From Sclerotinia nivalis (taxonomy: Eukaryota; Ascomycota; Leotiomycetes; Helotiales; Sclerotiniaceae): 64,000 bases of DNA. This document shows positions 35,556-47,313 of this stretch, piece by piece. Numbering within the stretch: position 1 is the first letter of the stretch; every line of letters begins with the position of its first letter. The notes under the pieces were generated by a model, which was not told the DNA's origin, ran no database searches, and saw only the letters and a list, made by a program, of their open reading frames with translations. The translations under genes were made by a program, and so were the position numbers. Where the stretch lies: NCBI GenBank assembly GCA_029531795.1, contig JAPEIS010000013.1, positions 1,550,001 to 1,614,000 of the forward strand, written 5' to 3'.

Positions 35556-38500
35556 GATGTAAGAACTGATATGTGGATGAAAGATGGTTGGTGATAAATT
35601 TCTTCACAGACTCGAGGAAAATGTGAAGCAGGCGATTGGTAGTTTGAATCGAAGACGGAAGACAGAGGCCCAAAGAATTGTCACCACAGATCGTACTGTG
35701 TACGAGTGCGAAGAGGAAATAGAAATAAGGGAAACGCAGGGACTTTATACATGATTTTTCTGGTAGTTGTTTCAAAGATCCATGGAAAGATCCAAAAAAA
35801 AAGCATCATTTAAAGGCAACTAGAATATCTGGCCTGTAATAACCAGGGGAAAAAGCCCGACAACATGGCTATGTAAGAATCTTATTCTTCAATTGTGTGT
35901 AAAAATATGAGAAAAGCGCCCTTGCACAGATAGCTCCGCTGAAATTCATGAAGAAATGTGAGGCTAGTAAGTTAGTCAACCAGACACTGCACGAACGGGG
36001 GATTAGAGCGGTCATAGGAAGAGCGATCCGTTTGGCCTTTCCCGCAGGGATCGTAGAATCGTTTTTAGAAGCACCGTTGACATACATAGAAGTGGGATTT
36101 AGCTAGGAGCATGAGGAATGGTCGTATGTAAGTGCTGATTCATTGAAGATTTTCAGGGGAAGTCGGCTATGCACCTTGAAGAAGCAACTCGAGGGGCAAC
36201 GAAAATTGGCATCGTCATAGTCTCGAACTGTGTGAGGCTAACTTTGCTGTACAGCCTTGATGCCACATCCCCGGGTGTTCCCCGTGTAGGTCTATTTAGA
36301 GGTAAATGGAGATAAATGATGGATGTAGTGCGTTTCAAACCTGCTGTACTCGCAAATAGCCACCATGTCAAATTGATAAGTGGGATTTAGATTAGACTTT
36401 CCCCTCCTATCTGTTTCTAATGTCAACATATATTTTTAGAGTTTGGAGAGATTAAGAAACGAGAGGGAAATTGATGGGACGATATCGATGAGTTTGAAGT
36501 AAGATGTCGTTCGGTCCTAATCAGACTGTCAGTGAAACAACAGCATATTCTAAGATGCTGAATGAAAAAGCCCTCATTCTCCGGAGAATATTCGGATTTG
36601 ACGACGAATATAACGTTCCTCATATACTTGATGCAGAATCTCTGATTTTTGACGTTTCAAATATTTGGGGGACGTTGGGGGAAATGGGTAGATGAGATGA
36701 TTCTTTAGCGCTGGTGGGTCACTAAGGGTAAATACTTTGCTTATGTAACCTTAATAAACGACTCACTCATCCAATAGGTTAAGAGCATTGCCGGTCTTGT
36801 CAACTTGTTCAACTCAAATCTGTCCATCCCAGAATTAATCTTATTATTGTACTGCCTACAATTAACTTCTTCCTATATCCTGTATGAGATTTTCACTCGA
36901 GTAGTACTATAAACATATAGTTTCATTCAGAATCTACCGGATCTTCTCATGCAATGCGGGTGATTGCAGAAGTAATGAACGATTCGGTCTTGTCGTCAAA
37001 GTCCGCATCATGCAGTTCGTCACTCCGGTCTTTCCAAACACTCATACCTACAATCTACAGAATCATTTTGAGCTCCTTCACTATCAGTCATGACTAAACC
37101 ATTACTGTGGTACCATCAAAGGCACCCCGCTATATCAAGGTTGTCGAATCGAATGCAGTATACAATAAATTTAATGCTCGTAGCTCGAGCATAGTTTTCT
37201 TGAGCCTCGTATAATTTTTCTAACAACTCCTACTGTACGGCTCACTAATAATAGGCTCCAAGCCATCTGACTAGTGACAGATATGCAGTGACAGATAGGC
37301 ACACTGCCACCACATGGAAAAGCTGGCCCAGAAGGTGTCCAAATAAGTATCCCATTATTGGTTGGCATCAAGAAATCTGATATTCGCATTTTTTTAATCA
37401 GTGGATATCCTCTCATGGCAGATATCACATTTTAATTTATTATTCTTATGATTGTACAAGCTCACAATTGGCAAGCATCGATGAGTTTTCCATTCTTTAA
37501 AAGAAGTGTACCATTATTCTTCTTTGGAGATTTCTTCTTACCACCGCATAAGCTAGCACCTATTCTACAAAATTGTGTTCGGCACTGACATCATACACCC
37601 GGGATATCTTTGAAATCGGCTTGATACTCATGTTCAACCTGTGCTACATCGGAGTAGACCGAGATACGAACAACCTTCTTCTTTCCACTCGAGTGTTTCC
37701 CCCATGGAGTACTTGGGTTTTGTGCATTTGACGGAATTCCTCGTAAGATTTCTCAAACCCCAACTGCCACAGGATACGGGATACGGGATACGTGCGTTCT
37801 GAAGGCGTACGTACCACATGTTTCCTGCGATGTATAGAAAAACTGCAATATTCACATGATAATATACTACTTTTTGGCGTACAAGATAATGCACAAGGAA
37901 GTATATCTATCGTCTTCATGCTACCACCACATGCAATTCCGGAGAAGCCCCCGGAAAAGACTCCACAAATAGGAACGACATCTGGCATGTAGGCAAACAG
38001 CGAATCACACAGAATATTTCCTAATTTCCTTGGCGTTGCGTAAGGTCTTTTCATCGCGACAGCAACCCAAACAGATGCTTCCCTTTCATCAATCTGCTTG
38101 ATCGCGCACTTTCGTTTATATTTTTTCTCGTCGACCATCTCCAGTATCATTCGGAACAATGAACTCTTCGTAAATTACAATTCATTACGTAACCGAGTCC
38201 GCAGCATTGATTGCACACAACCAGAATGTCCCCAGGGTATCAAATTTTCTTCACCCATCCGTTCTTTATCACTTCACATTAAAGAAGATGAGGAAAGAGA
38301 GGCGCTCTTCTTTGAGAAGGGAACGAACAACAAAGTATCGCCTCTGACCTCAAGTGATTTCTTTGTTTTATCCTGCGTGGCTGCACAATTGTTCCACCAG
38401 AAGCCGCATGCAATATGAAGAACCCGCAATCAATCCAAAAATTTACCACACCAAAAAGAACCCAACTAGGTAACCTTCTGAAAGTCAATGAAAAGCAGAG

Positions 38501-39593
38501 AACGTGATGGCGAGAGGGATGCGGGGACTCGGGGTGCTATATACACAAATCGGAGATAGATAGACAGATAGATGCCTTCCACTCCATATTTATTAACACT
38601 AAAAAGATTTTCGAATTCTTCTCCTGTCAATCAATTAAAGCACATATACCCAAGATCCATCACTTCTCCCCAAAGAAATCTCGTGTGTGCTAGATCACCA
38701 CATTGGAATCGAGAAATTGGTGGGGAAGGAGTGCCAGCATTGGAATTTTACTACGTTGCGAGATGTTTTAGGTATGATATACTCGATTATGCATTATGTA
38801 GATTACTTAATGATTAGAGGAAATAATTCGGTTTAGAGGGAATCAGGAGGTTCGGACGATGTAAATAATATGGATCTTGATGCTGTGACATTCATCGCTA
38901 TGCTACTATCTACCAGATCTTACCAGATCCATCTATTCCTTTGACACTGCATCCACAGTAGCATGGGCTTAGATGAAATCCAATAAAGTCAGTCATCAGT
39001 CATCTTACGGAGTGTAGAGCCTTCAAATCATAAAGTATGTGATTCTTGTTTACAATTAAACCTTAAACCACCAGCGCCCACTGCGCCTAGATGTTAACCC
39101 TCATTTATTCAAGTCTTGATCAAACCTTCTCAAATTTTCATCAAATACATCACCCATGGCCAGCTCAACCGAATCACACCTCCATTCTTCTCTCACATAT
39201 CCTTCACATATCCTTCATCCATCACAATATCAATCAATCAATCAATAATAAATTCAATCCAATTCTTTTTATAATTTTTGCATTACAACAAATAACTTTA
39301 TTCTCAATGATGATTATCCAACCCGTGGATCGATCTCATTTTTAATTCCCGACTAGCGGATCTGTGTTAAGAAAAGTAAAGGGGATTCTCTGTTTGTTTA
39401 TTGTAGCGTAAGTCGTCAATGATATCGTTTATCATGGAAAAGTCATAAAGCATAATGTTTCGTTACCTTGTCCCCGATTTCTACACCTTTTTTCTTACCT
39501 TTCCAGGTCCTTCCTTATTCTACTCCGCTATGCAGCATCCACTTACTGCAAACTCACCTTCGCAAACTCTTTCTTCTCCTCTATTCATCCCCC
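35556..39593. other. about 4 kb without a supportable gene
   Basis: Several open frames exist on both strands. The longest is 168 codons from an ATG at 38150 (minus, to 37644), which has no recognisable domain. A possible exon pair on the minus strand around 35870-36370 has splice-like joins but no branch point and frame breaks, so it may be a gene relic. Minor structure: three tandem GATACGG/T units at about 37769-37790 and CAAT-type repeats near 39235-39247. Confidence 0.5.
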
Positions 39594-41363
39594 TCAAGCA
39601 TTTCCGAAGGCACTCCCAGCCGGAAGCCGAAGGCTCATCAACTCGCTGCCCCGGAAAACCCTCCCCGAACTTCTCCTCTTCTTCTTTTCCTCGGCCACAA
39701 AATCCGTCAACTCTACTTCTGGCACACTGCACCACTCCCACATGTTCAAAGTCGGACACCAGCTAACGCTCGCCGAGAAGGCTGGTGTATCTGGAGTTGA
39801 AGAGATGGGGATGCGGAAGACGGCTGGATGACGTCCAACGCGAGGGGTGATGTTGTGATTGAAGCTGATGCGGTTGAGAGTGGTGGGGGAAGTTGTGCGG
39901 GGGGTGAAGGTCGGGTGAGAAAGGGTAGTGATAGGAATGAGTGAGGCTTTTTGTTCGGTTGGGGAGTTGGGAAGTGTTGGAAGGTCGGTTGGAGTATCGA
40001 GGATGGTTGGGATTTCGATGGGTTCAATGGGACGAAGATCAGATTCATCATCCGATGCAGAGCCCCCCAAAATCTGCGACGCCGTCATCCAACCTTTACG
40101 ATCGTCATCATCAGACTCGTATATGGAAATCGATGAGTTGAGTAAAGGGATCGTTGACACAGTTGGAGACGGTGGAAGAGATGGGGTGGGAAGTTCCACT
40201 GCGAAAAACTTTGCTTCGTCCGAATGGCTCCAACTTTCCGTCGATTCAGATGATTTTTGGGACGAGGATCGCTTCGGATTGTTGAGCTCCAAGGCTTCAG
40301 CATAGGCTGCAGATGCATCTGCGAGTTCCAATGCGAGCTCGACCTGTTTCTGAAGCTTCTTCACCTTCTCCGACTTTTCAGTTGCGTGCGCAAGTGCGGT
40401 TTCGAGTTCTTTCTCGAGCAAGTCCACTTTTTTCAACTCTCTCTCATACAACATCCTAAAGTGATCTGCAAAGGCCTTGTGCTGGCTTGGGGCCGCACGG
40501 GTTATGCGCATCTCTTGCAACTCTTCCTCAAGTTCTCGATTTTTATCTTCGAGTTGTCTATTCTTGTTTTCGAGTTGTCCATTCTCGTCTTCAAGTCTTT
40601 GGTTCTTGACTTCGACTTGCTCAATCACTTGGCCGAGCTTGATGCAGGCCTTGCGTGCATTGTCGGAATGTATTTTCCAAGCGCGAGCTTCGGTCAAAGT
40701 GGGTGATGCTCTGACCGGACGGTGCGGTTGCATGGAAGGGTCAACTGTCTCGCCGTCCACAGTAGTGGCAGACAATTCAGGAATCATGATAGTGAGGCAC
40801 GGGGGCGAGCTCTTTTGAAAACATAAATCGGATCGTGGCCCTGGCATTGGAGACACCATGGAGAAGGAGCGTTCATTCATGGCCTCAAGCTCACTGATGT
40901 GGACTGGGTGTGAGCTGAGTGGAATGCAGGGCTCTCTGGGAGCCATCTCAGTCAACTCATGATACCGATCCATGGGCTGCGGTTGTCCGTCAACGATTTT
41001 CGCAACGTTGAAAGGCTCAGAGACTATATGCCTGATCTTGGTTGATGATCTTCCTCGAAGAGCCATCATGGCAGTTCTAATTGGACCGGGAATCTTTCGA
41101 ATGATATTTCTCTTCATCACAACCATTCGTTTTGTACGTGGAGGATTTTGAAACACGAGGGAATTTCGGAAGTCGTTCTTAGTTGCTGATGTTGGCCACG
41201 TCTTTCTGATTTCTCCAAAATCGACTTCGATTGAAGGGCGTGGGGATTCTGATATGCTACCCGTCGCCTGCGACGAAGTTTGGCCCATGGAGGTACCGAT
41301 TCTAAGACTCGGTGTTCCGTCCACACGTCTGATAGATCTTGGGTAATGTGGCGATGCGTTCAT
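39594..41363 (-). CDS. unrecognised coiled-coil protein (589 aa)
   Basis: Single-exon frame of 589 aa with the ATG at 41363. The N-terminal ~210 residues are basic, Ser/Pro-rich and look disordered. A clear coiled coil spans ~230-355, including near-repeated heptads (QRLEDENGQLENKNRQLED) that arise from an internal tandem duplication in the DNA, then ELKKVDLLEKELETALAHATEK. The C-terminal ~230 residues are Ser/Thr/Pro-rich and acidic (YESDDDDRKGWMTASQIL). The last ~60 residues (FSASVSWCPTLNMWEW...) look more ordered, ending in a KKKRRSSGR basic patch. No enzyme motif is seen. Likely a structural or scaffold protein, but the function is unknown. It lies 520 bp downstream of HEI10 on the same strand. 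Confidence 0.75.
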   Translation of the reverse strand: MNASPHYPRSIRRVDGTPSLRIGTSMGQTSSQATGSISESPRPSIEVDFGEIRKTWPTSATKNDFRNSLVFQNPPRTKRMVVMKRNIIRKIPGPIRTAMMALRGRSSTKIRHIVSEPFNVAKIVDGQPQPMDRYHELTEMAPREPCIPLSSHPVHISELEAMNERSFSMVSPMPGPRSDLCFQKSSPPCLTIMIPELSATTVDGETVDPSMQPHRPVRASPTLTEARAWKIHSDNARKACIKLGQVIEQVEVKNQRLEDENGQLENKNRQLEDKNRELEEELQEMRITRAAPSQHKAFADHFRMLYERELKKVDLLEKELETALAHATEKSEKVKKLQKQVELALELADASAAYAEALELNNPKRSSSQKSSESTESWSHSDEAKFFAVELPTPSLPPSPTVSTIPLLNSSISIYESDDDDRKGWMTASQILGGSASDDESDLRPIEPIEIPTILDTPTDLPTLPNSPTEQKASLIPITTLSHPTFTPRTTSPTTLNRISFNHNITPRVGRHPAVFRIPISSTPDTPAFSASVSWCPTLNMWEWCSVPEVELTDFVAEEKKKRRSSGRVFRGSELMSLRLPAGSAFGNA

Positions 41364-41883
41364 GATGGTAGGTAGTCTGACCTACCTGATGTTTAAGTGA
41401 GGTACTCGTCACGGTTTTTCTTTCGAGAAGAGGTTGATCAAAATTGTCCAGAAACTGAAGTTGTGATGGGTTTTTTGCGATTGTTCGTGTAGTTGTGATT
41501 ATAATAGACCATGGAGGATGATTTAACAAGAAATTGTTGGGGAGGGGGCGAGATTTTATATCATCGAATGTTTCGACTGTCCTACCACTGTTCTGAGAAA
41601 GAAGCTTACCAAAAAAATTTACTGCCGAAAAATAAGGTTTAATGAACAGATCAAACAAAGACAAGTCAACTCAAGTCTTGATAAAGGACAAAAGGATTGT
41701 TGTGCACTGGGAGCTAAGAAAAGGAGCTCATCAATTTGAATTTATAAAGTCATGAAATTTTCATCCCAGCTAAATGTAAATTTGACAGCGCAGTTGTATA
41801 AAAACACCATTTGGAACTGATCTGACTAGTGACTCAAAATTAGTTCGAATAGCAAATATGTATATCAAAATTAGGCAACCACA

Positions 41884-43388
41884 TCAGTAGTAGTTACTCT
41901 CACCCCGAGAAATCGATGGCGTGCCGAGTCCTGAGTCACGACTAAAGGCAAGGTTAGAGCCAGGTCTCTGCGCTACTATGAGAAAGTTAGCAGGATATAT
42001 GAAAAGCAAGCAATATAACTTGGCTATACCTGATCGAACACTTGGTCTAGAAAATTCAGATGTTACAGATGCCACCTGGTTCCCGACCTTTAGGCCGGCC
42101 CGCATGCCGTAACCCGCGAAGCCAGAAGTTTGTCCAACATTGGCATCAAGACCAGATAGTGGAGTCCGACGAGGAGTAACGGTAACTCGTCCTTGAGGTA
42201 AAGATAAAGGTGTTCCAGCCATATGGTGTTGTAGATTGTTCATGCCAATGCTAACAGGAGGAAAGTTGCCAGATGTCAAAGGCTGTCGATGGGAGGAAGG
42301 AGTCACTTGAACTTGGTTTTCTGTTATTATTGTGAGCAATTTGTATAATAGTCTGGTAGCGATAATTTTTCTCTTACGTCGCTGAGATCCTTGACTGAGT
42401 CCTTGACCAGCAATAGCATCCCACCCGCTGCTGTGTCTTCTTCTTTGGAGAGGGGGGGGCGGCATGGTTGAATTGTGAAAACCGCCACTTTGATGCATTC
42501 CACCAGCCTGTTGATTTGCGTAAAATGGTTGTTGTTGTGGTCTGTGGTTATCGGTGCCTGTGTTGTCAGCAAAGCGATTACCACTTGCGGTCGCTTGTAT
42601 GGTGTCATCAACTGCGTTCGAAGCAGCAGTCTGAACTTGATCCAGCAATCCCCTACGCTTCATCTTATCGTAAAGTTCCTGTGTTTGAAGTAATTTCTTA
42701 TTCTTCTCTCTGAGATGGTGGTTGAGCTCTTCATTCTTTCGCCTCAACGCATCCTGATCCGTACTCATACCTGAATTCATTGATTAGCGTATTGTTAACC
42801 ATCCAGAGTATCATACATAAACTTACCAATGATTTTGTTGCGAAGACTGGATATCTCGCTGTTTGCATCATGTATAATTTTATCCATCTGGGAATTCAGT
42901 GTCGAGTACTTGTCTGTCAAACTTTTGGCCAGGTATTCTTGGTAAACACTTCAAGATTATCAGCAAAGCTTTCGGTGGCAGAATGCGTACACGGACATCT
43001 CTTGGGTTGTTTGATATGCCCAGAAACTCAACGCTCGGCCTGCACACTCCATTATGACACCCGGAGTGAGCCCACTCAACACACTCGTCTTGTAGTCCTC
43101 GCTCGGGTTTAAATTCGCGACGACAACATCATCAGGATTTGGTAGATGCATGTCGCATGCAGGACATGTTGATCGTCGATTATCCCGTGTGTTAGTAGAA
43201 AGCTGGGATTGATTTGAACATTCAATACAAAAGACATGACTATTGAAAATAAGTAACGGAAAGGTCGAATGAAAGTGAAGACGAAACAGGAGATTTCGAA
43301 GAAACACGAACCTGCAGGTAGTAACCACTGCATGATCGTTCAATTCTTTCCGACATTTTAATGCATTACATCGAAGTATGAACTCCAT
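41884..43388 (-). CDS. HEI10: HEI10 / CCNB1IP1-type meiotic RING protein
   Basis: Predicted SUMO/ubiquitin-type E3 that marks and matures meiotic crossovers (Sordaria Hei10, human HEI10/CCNB1IP1). Model complement(join(41884..41975, 42030..42320, 42378..42770, 42827..42948, 42997..43239, 43312..43388)), 405 aa; frame checked at all five junctions. The N-terminal RING is C3HC4: C7, C12, C25, H27, C30, C33, C51, C54. It is followed by ALSFWAYQTTQEIVYQEY (residues ~91-110), which closely parallels the human RALAFWTYQVHQERLYQEY. That segment decides the subfamily over other RING proteins. A coiled coil follows (~110-185, MDKIIHDANSEISSLRNKI...DALRRKNEELNHHLREKNKK), then a Ser/Gln/Pro-rich, basic C-terminal tail ending SRGESNYY. 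The donor of intron 2 is the less usual GTCCGT, chosen because it alone restores the conserved frame. Confidence 0.92.
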
Positions 43389-45566
43389 TTTCTTTTGTTC
43401 ATAAAGCCAAAGGACAAAGAGGGTTCTATTGAGGCTCCTTCTCCGTCTTATTCATCAAATGTCAATGGTTATTGTGGCCATTGTGGTTATTGTATTTCTG
43501 AGAATTCCATGGAAGTAGCAATATAATGAATTGGTTTGTTTGATACAAACTGGAAACTAACGTGGATAGATAGAATTGATCAAAATAATTGAGGAAGGGA
43601 AGCTTCATGAAGATTCTATTTGAGTTCAGATGAGGCAGTTCGAGATGTTAAACGAGCCAGGTCACATGATCCGACACTAGGCCGTAATGGGAATCTAGGA
43701 GTAGCTTCCTATAAGCTATTCCCTTTCCCCGCAACTCTTACCTTTCCAGTCAACACTATGTTTCCTAGCCCCAGCTTCCCAAACAGTGACAGAATACCAT
43801 GTGATCATATCACTAAGAGTTATATTCTTAATAGCAGAGGTTATTTTCATGGGCGGTCAGAAGTAGCAAGTTGCATAGACTTTACCCCGCAATTTCACCT
43901 TTCTCATCTATTCGTGCATTCACCAATCTTTAGCTGTGATGCAATATTACCACTGAGCTACACTTTCGAGAGCTAGTTTGCACACATTGTTCAAGAATAC
44001 GACAGTAAATGTCGATGTTATGCTAGGTGCCTCACCGACGCCCTCATGCAGCATAATATTATCTCGGTATATCTCCATCTGGAGTACCTAGTGCGTCCGA
44101 TATTCCTGGGAATAGTTTCCCCATTGAACCGTTGTGATAGGTGGTTGTATTGTTGAGACACGAACGGTGGGATGGTCGCCCATGCGGCTGAATCCTAGGA
44201 CAAGATTGAAATATTTGCAAAGAGGGAATGCATGATGATTCTCTTGCTTCCGCAACGTACGATTTGGAAACTGCAACTTCTAATTCCAAATTAAATCGCA
44301 TTGGCAGCTTTGGTATGTTTAGGATTAGTGTAAGTCTTGAGTCCTTGTAATGAGATTCATAAATTAACTTCGAACAATACCATTGGTATAAGCATTGCAT
44401 GTGTGGTAACAATTTTCAATACCGACCCTCCCCCACGACCTCTCTCGACTCCCCTTTCCGGGGCTCTGGCCTCAATCAAAACTCGATTGGGGTCGAACCA
44501 AGATTCAAGAATGCAAAGCTCCACAATCAAGCGGTGAGGTTATCGTGGATTCACTCATTTGAATGAAGACGGCCTACCCCTTCAATCTGTCGCAAAATGG
44601 ACACATACCAACACTGCAAGCGTCACTGCTGATGCGCGGAATGACAAAATAGGCAGCTTCATTGACGATGCAACAAATCCCTCATAACAAGGGCATTATG
44701 GTCGGGACTGCTTGGGACTATGCGTAGCTCTGAGCATCCTTTTGGGTTAGACTTAGAGAGGGACGAAGGTCAGGATCAGTCACATAATTGATCAATTGAC
44801 TAAACTGACTGGCCGTCCTTGCAAGTGGGCTGTTATCTTAGGATGTGCTGTAGCATGGGGCAAAAAGGGAGGAAGGGAGGGGGATTAGATGGTGATATTA
44901 GTCTTACGAATATTTGTCATGATACAAAAGTAGTAACTTGCATCTCTAAGATTCTAATCGGATGTAGAACTATTCGCTGCTTACGAATAATCACGGAATA
45001 CTACTATTGTAATTGTTTTTGGGATAATGAAATAGTTACCATAGGTACCTTTCCAGATCTAGAATGCCCACCCGAAGCAGCCCACATTCTGGGTAATGGC
45101 TGGCCAGTCCATGATACGTACATTGCAGGGGACGGACATGACCACAAATACTTGCAAGCGAATAAGAATGTTCGCTATTGCGGCAAAGCTCGTGCTGCGC
45201 CGCCGGGAAGCACGAAGTAGTACCTTCCGGAGTCTCTGAACAATGTAAACCCAGCTAATTTGGATAATGGATAATTATTTTTGGGTTAATCATAGGTTTT
45301 CGCCACCTTTCAGAAGCTAAACGATTTAAATCCTGCATTTTGAAGTGTAGTGAAATGCCTGTCGATGCAAACACGGAGATATCAAAATATTCACGAGATT
45401 CAAACACACCATAACAACATGCATTCGGATGAAACGGAATCTCAACGACTCTCTCGGAAATGCCGTGCTGTGCCACTACGGTGATAACAGTTGATTCCCT
45501 CCACAATATAATTGAAAGGAAAGATCGCCTGGTGACTATGGCTAGTAACCCGGTCACTAAGAAATC
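43389..45566. other. intergenic region, about 2.2 kb
   Basis: Lies between HEI10 (-) and the GMC oxidase (+). It contains a tRNA-like B-box at about 44488-44500 (minus) and a tRNA-like A-box at about 43955-43975 (minus), neither part of a foldable tRNA. The 133-codon frame at 44819-45220 has no recognisable domain. Confidence 0.55.
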
Positions 45567-47313
45567 ATGATAGAAACTCTAAGCTATCATTACATTATAA
45601 TCGGTGGGGGAATTGCAGGCTCGGTATTGGCATCCCGCCTTCATGAAAAACACCCAAATGTGCCCATCCTTCTCATAGAAGCAGGACCAGATGTCTCCGA
45701 AAATCCACTGGTCACAAACTCAGCGAATGGACCATTTCTCGTCGGCTCTGAACTAGACTGGGCCTATTCCACAGTCCCGCAACGTTATCTAAACAATAGA
45801 GTCTTGCCCAATAATGCTGGGAAAGCTCTAGGAGGAGCGTCTGCCATCAATGCAGGTAAGTTCAAATACGAAATATGCAATCGGTCGTGAGATTGAAATG
45901 CCGATATTCAATTAAGGCGGGTGAATTCGAGGTGATGCAAATGATTACAACGCATGGGGAAAGCTGGTCAATGACCCCAGATGGAGCTATGATGGATTAC
46001 TCCCTTACTTCCGCCGGAGCGAACATTATCACAAACCGGGACTAGATACGCAGCATGGCTACGAGGGTCCTCTTTACACCCAGTCAGTCTCATCTACGGG
46101 CCGAAACTACCCATTGCGCGAAAATATTCGAAAGGGATGGGAATCTATCGGCATAAATTACAACGAAGATGCGAATTCTGGCTCACCACAGGGACTTGGC
46201 GAGCTCGTTGAGAATCGCAAGAATGGCCAGAGACAAGTTGCCAGCACCGCGTATCCACTTACAGGTGTTGAAGTCATGACTTCGACCATGGTGGCACGTC
46301 TGCTCATAGACACGAAAGGAACAACACCGAAGGCGACTGCCGTTGAGCTTATAGATGGCCGCCAAATCACCGCCGCGAAGGAAATTGTTGTCTCTGCCGG
46401 TGCATTCCGCACTCCTCAGATCTTACTCCTTTCCGGAATCGGCCCTACTGAAGAGTTAGCTAGGCACAATATCCAGCAGATAGTCGATGCGCCCTATGTT
46501 GGACAGAACCTACATGATCACATGTCAGTAGGTCAGTGGTGGAAATTGAAAAACCCAGAAGCAGGATATGCTCTCGGATCTCCCCTATTCAAAAATGCCA
46601 ATTTCGCGAAAGGCACACCTATGGACTGGGTCGTCACATACTTAGTCCCTCATGAAGGACTTAAAGCCGCTTTGGCCAAAGATGAGGGAGCAGTAGATGA
46701 CACGCATCCGCTTTTAAGCCCAGTACGCTCTCATGTAGAATGTTTCACGGACTATGTTGGAGCTAACAAGTCTGATCCTGTCATACCCATGGATGGAAGT
46801 CATGTAACGACAGTTGTACTTGGTGCTCTTCCAACTTCGAGGGGAAGTGTCACGTTGGCACGGACTGATCCTACCGCAGCACCAGTCATTGACCCCAATT
46901 ACTTTTCAACCGAAGCCGATCGTTACGTGTTGCGCACTGGACTGAGAAAAATAATGGAGGCCATGTTGAGCACCGCAGAGGGACAGGCTTTGATAGAAAC
47001 AGAAACCGTAGCAGCTGGGGAGAAACCTTTGGATTGGAAGGCCGAGGATGCGGAGATTGATAAACGTATCAGAGCACGTGGAAAGTACGTACTAGTCCTT
47101 TCCGCCCAGAAGGAATATTCACTAACTCTCTATCACCCTGCTGGGACTGCTGCTATGGGAAAGGTTATCGATAGCAGTTTGTGCGTATATGGCGCTCAAG
47201 GACTACCTGTCGTTGATGCTAGTGTAATTCCTCTGCCTATTGCGGCTCATTATCAGGCTTGTACTTATGTTCTTGCTGAGCAGGCAGCTGATATCATTGG
47301 AGCCAGCTTGTGA
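45567..47313 (+). pseudogene. GMC-type FAD oxidoreductase with in-frame TGA at a conserved Trp
   Basis: Flavin-dependent alcohol/sugar oxidoreductase family. Exon 1 45567..45855 carries the dinucleotide-binding motif IIIGGGIAGSVLASRL (residues ~10-25), the IEAGP loop and LGGASAINAG. The expected intron is 45856..45916 (GTAAGT...TTAAG). Exon 2 then reads GGG TGA ATT CGA GGT, with TGA at 45922-45924 exactly where relatives have Trp in the G-W-x-R-G-D segment. After it the frame stays open to 47313 with all family features: SAGAFRTPQILLLSGIGP, LYHPAGTAAMG and HYQACTYVLAEQAADII with the catalytic His. Full length would be 561 codons. An alternative acceptor at 45930-45931 would skip the stop in frame and lose five residues. 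So this is a recent pseudogene, a splice-rescued gene, or a sequencing error. Confidence 0.8.

Noticed and set aside
35869..36371. possible two- or three-exon minus-strand gene (VASRLYSKVSLTQFETMTMP region)
   Set aside because: Splice-like borders exist, but branch points are missing, the exon chain breaks frame and nothing is recognisable. It may be a relic but cannot be supported.
37644..38150. 168-codon minus-strand open frame
   Set aside because: No domain, no codon bias, dense overlapping frames on the other strand, and Cys/Arg-rich composition typical of non-coding frames.
43955..43975. tRNA-like A box on the minus strand (TAGCTCAGTGG)
   Set aside because: No matching anticodon stem or T-arm follows, and no acceptor stem can be paired. 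At most a decayed tRNA fragment or chance.
44450..44525. tRNA-like B box on the minus strand (GGTTCGACCCC)
   Set aside because: No A box or foldable cloverleaf upstream; only the T-loop-like stretch is present.
44819..45220. 133-codon open frame upstream of the GMC gene
   Set aside because: Cys/Gly/Ile-rich with no domain similarity and not extendable by splicing. Likely chance.
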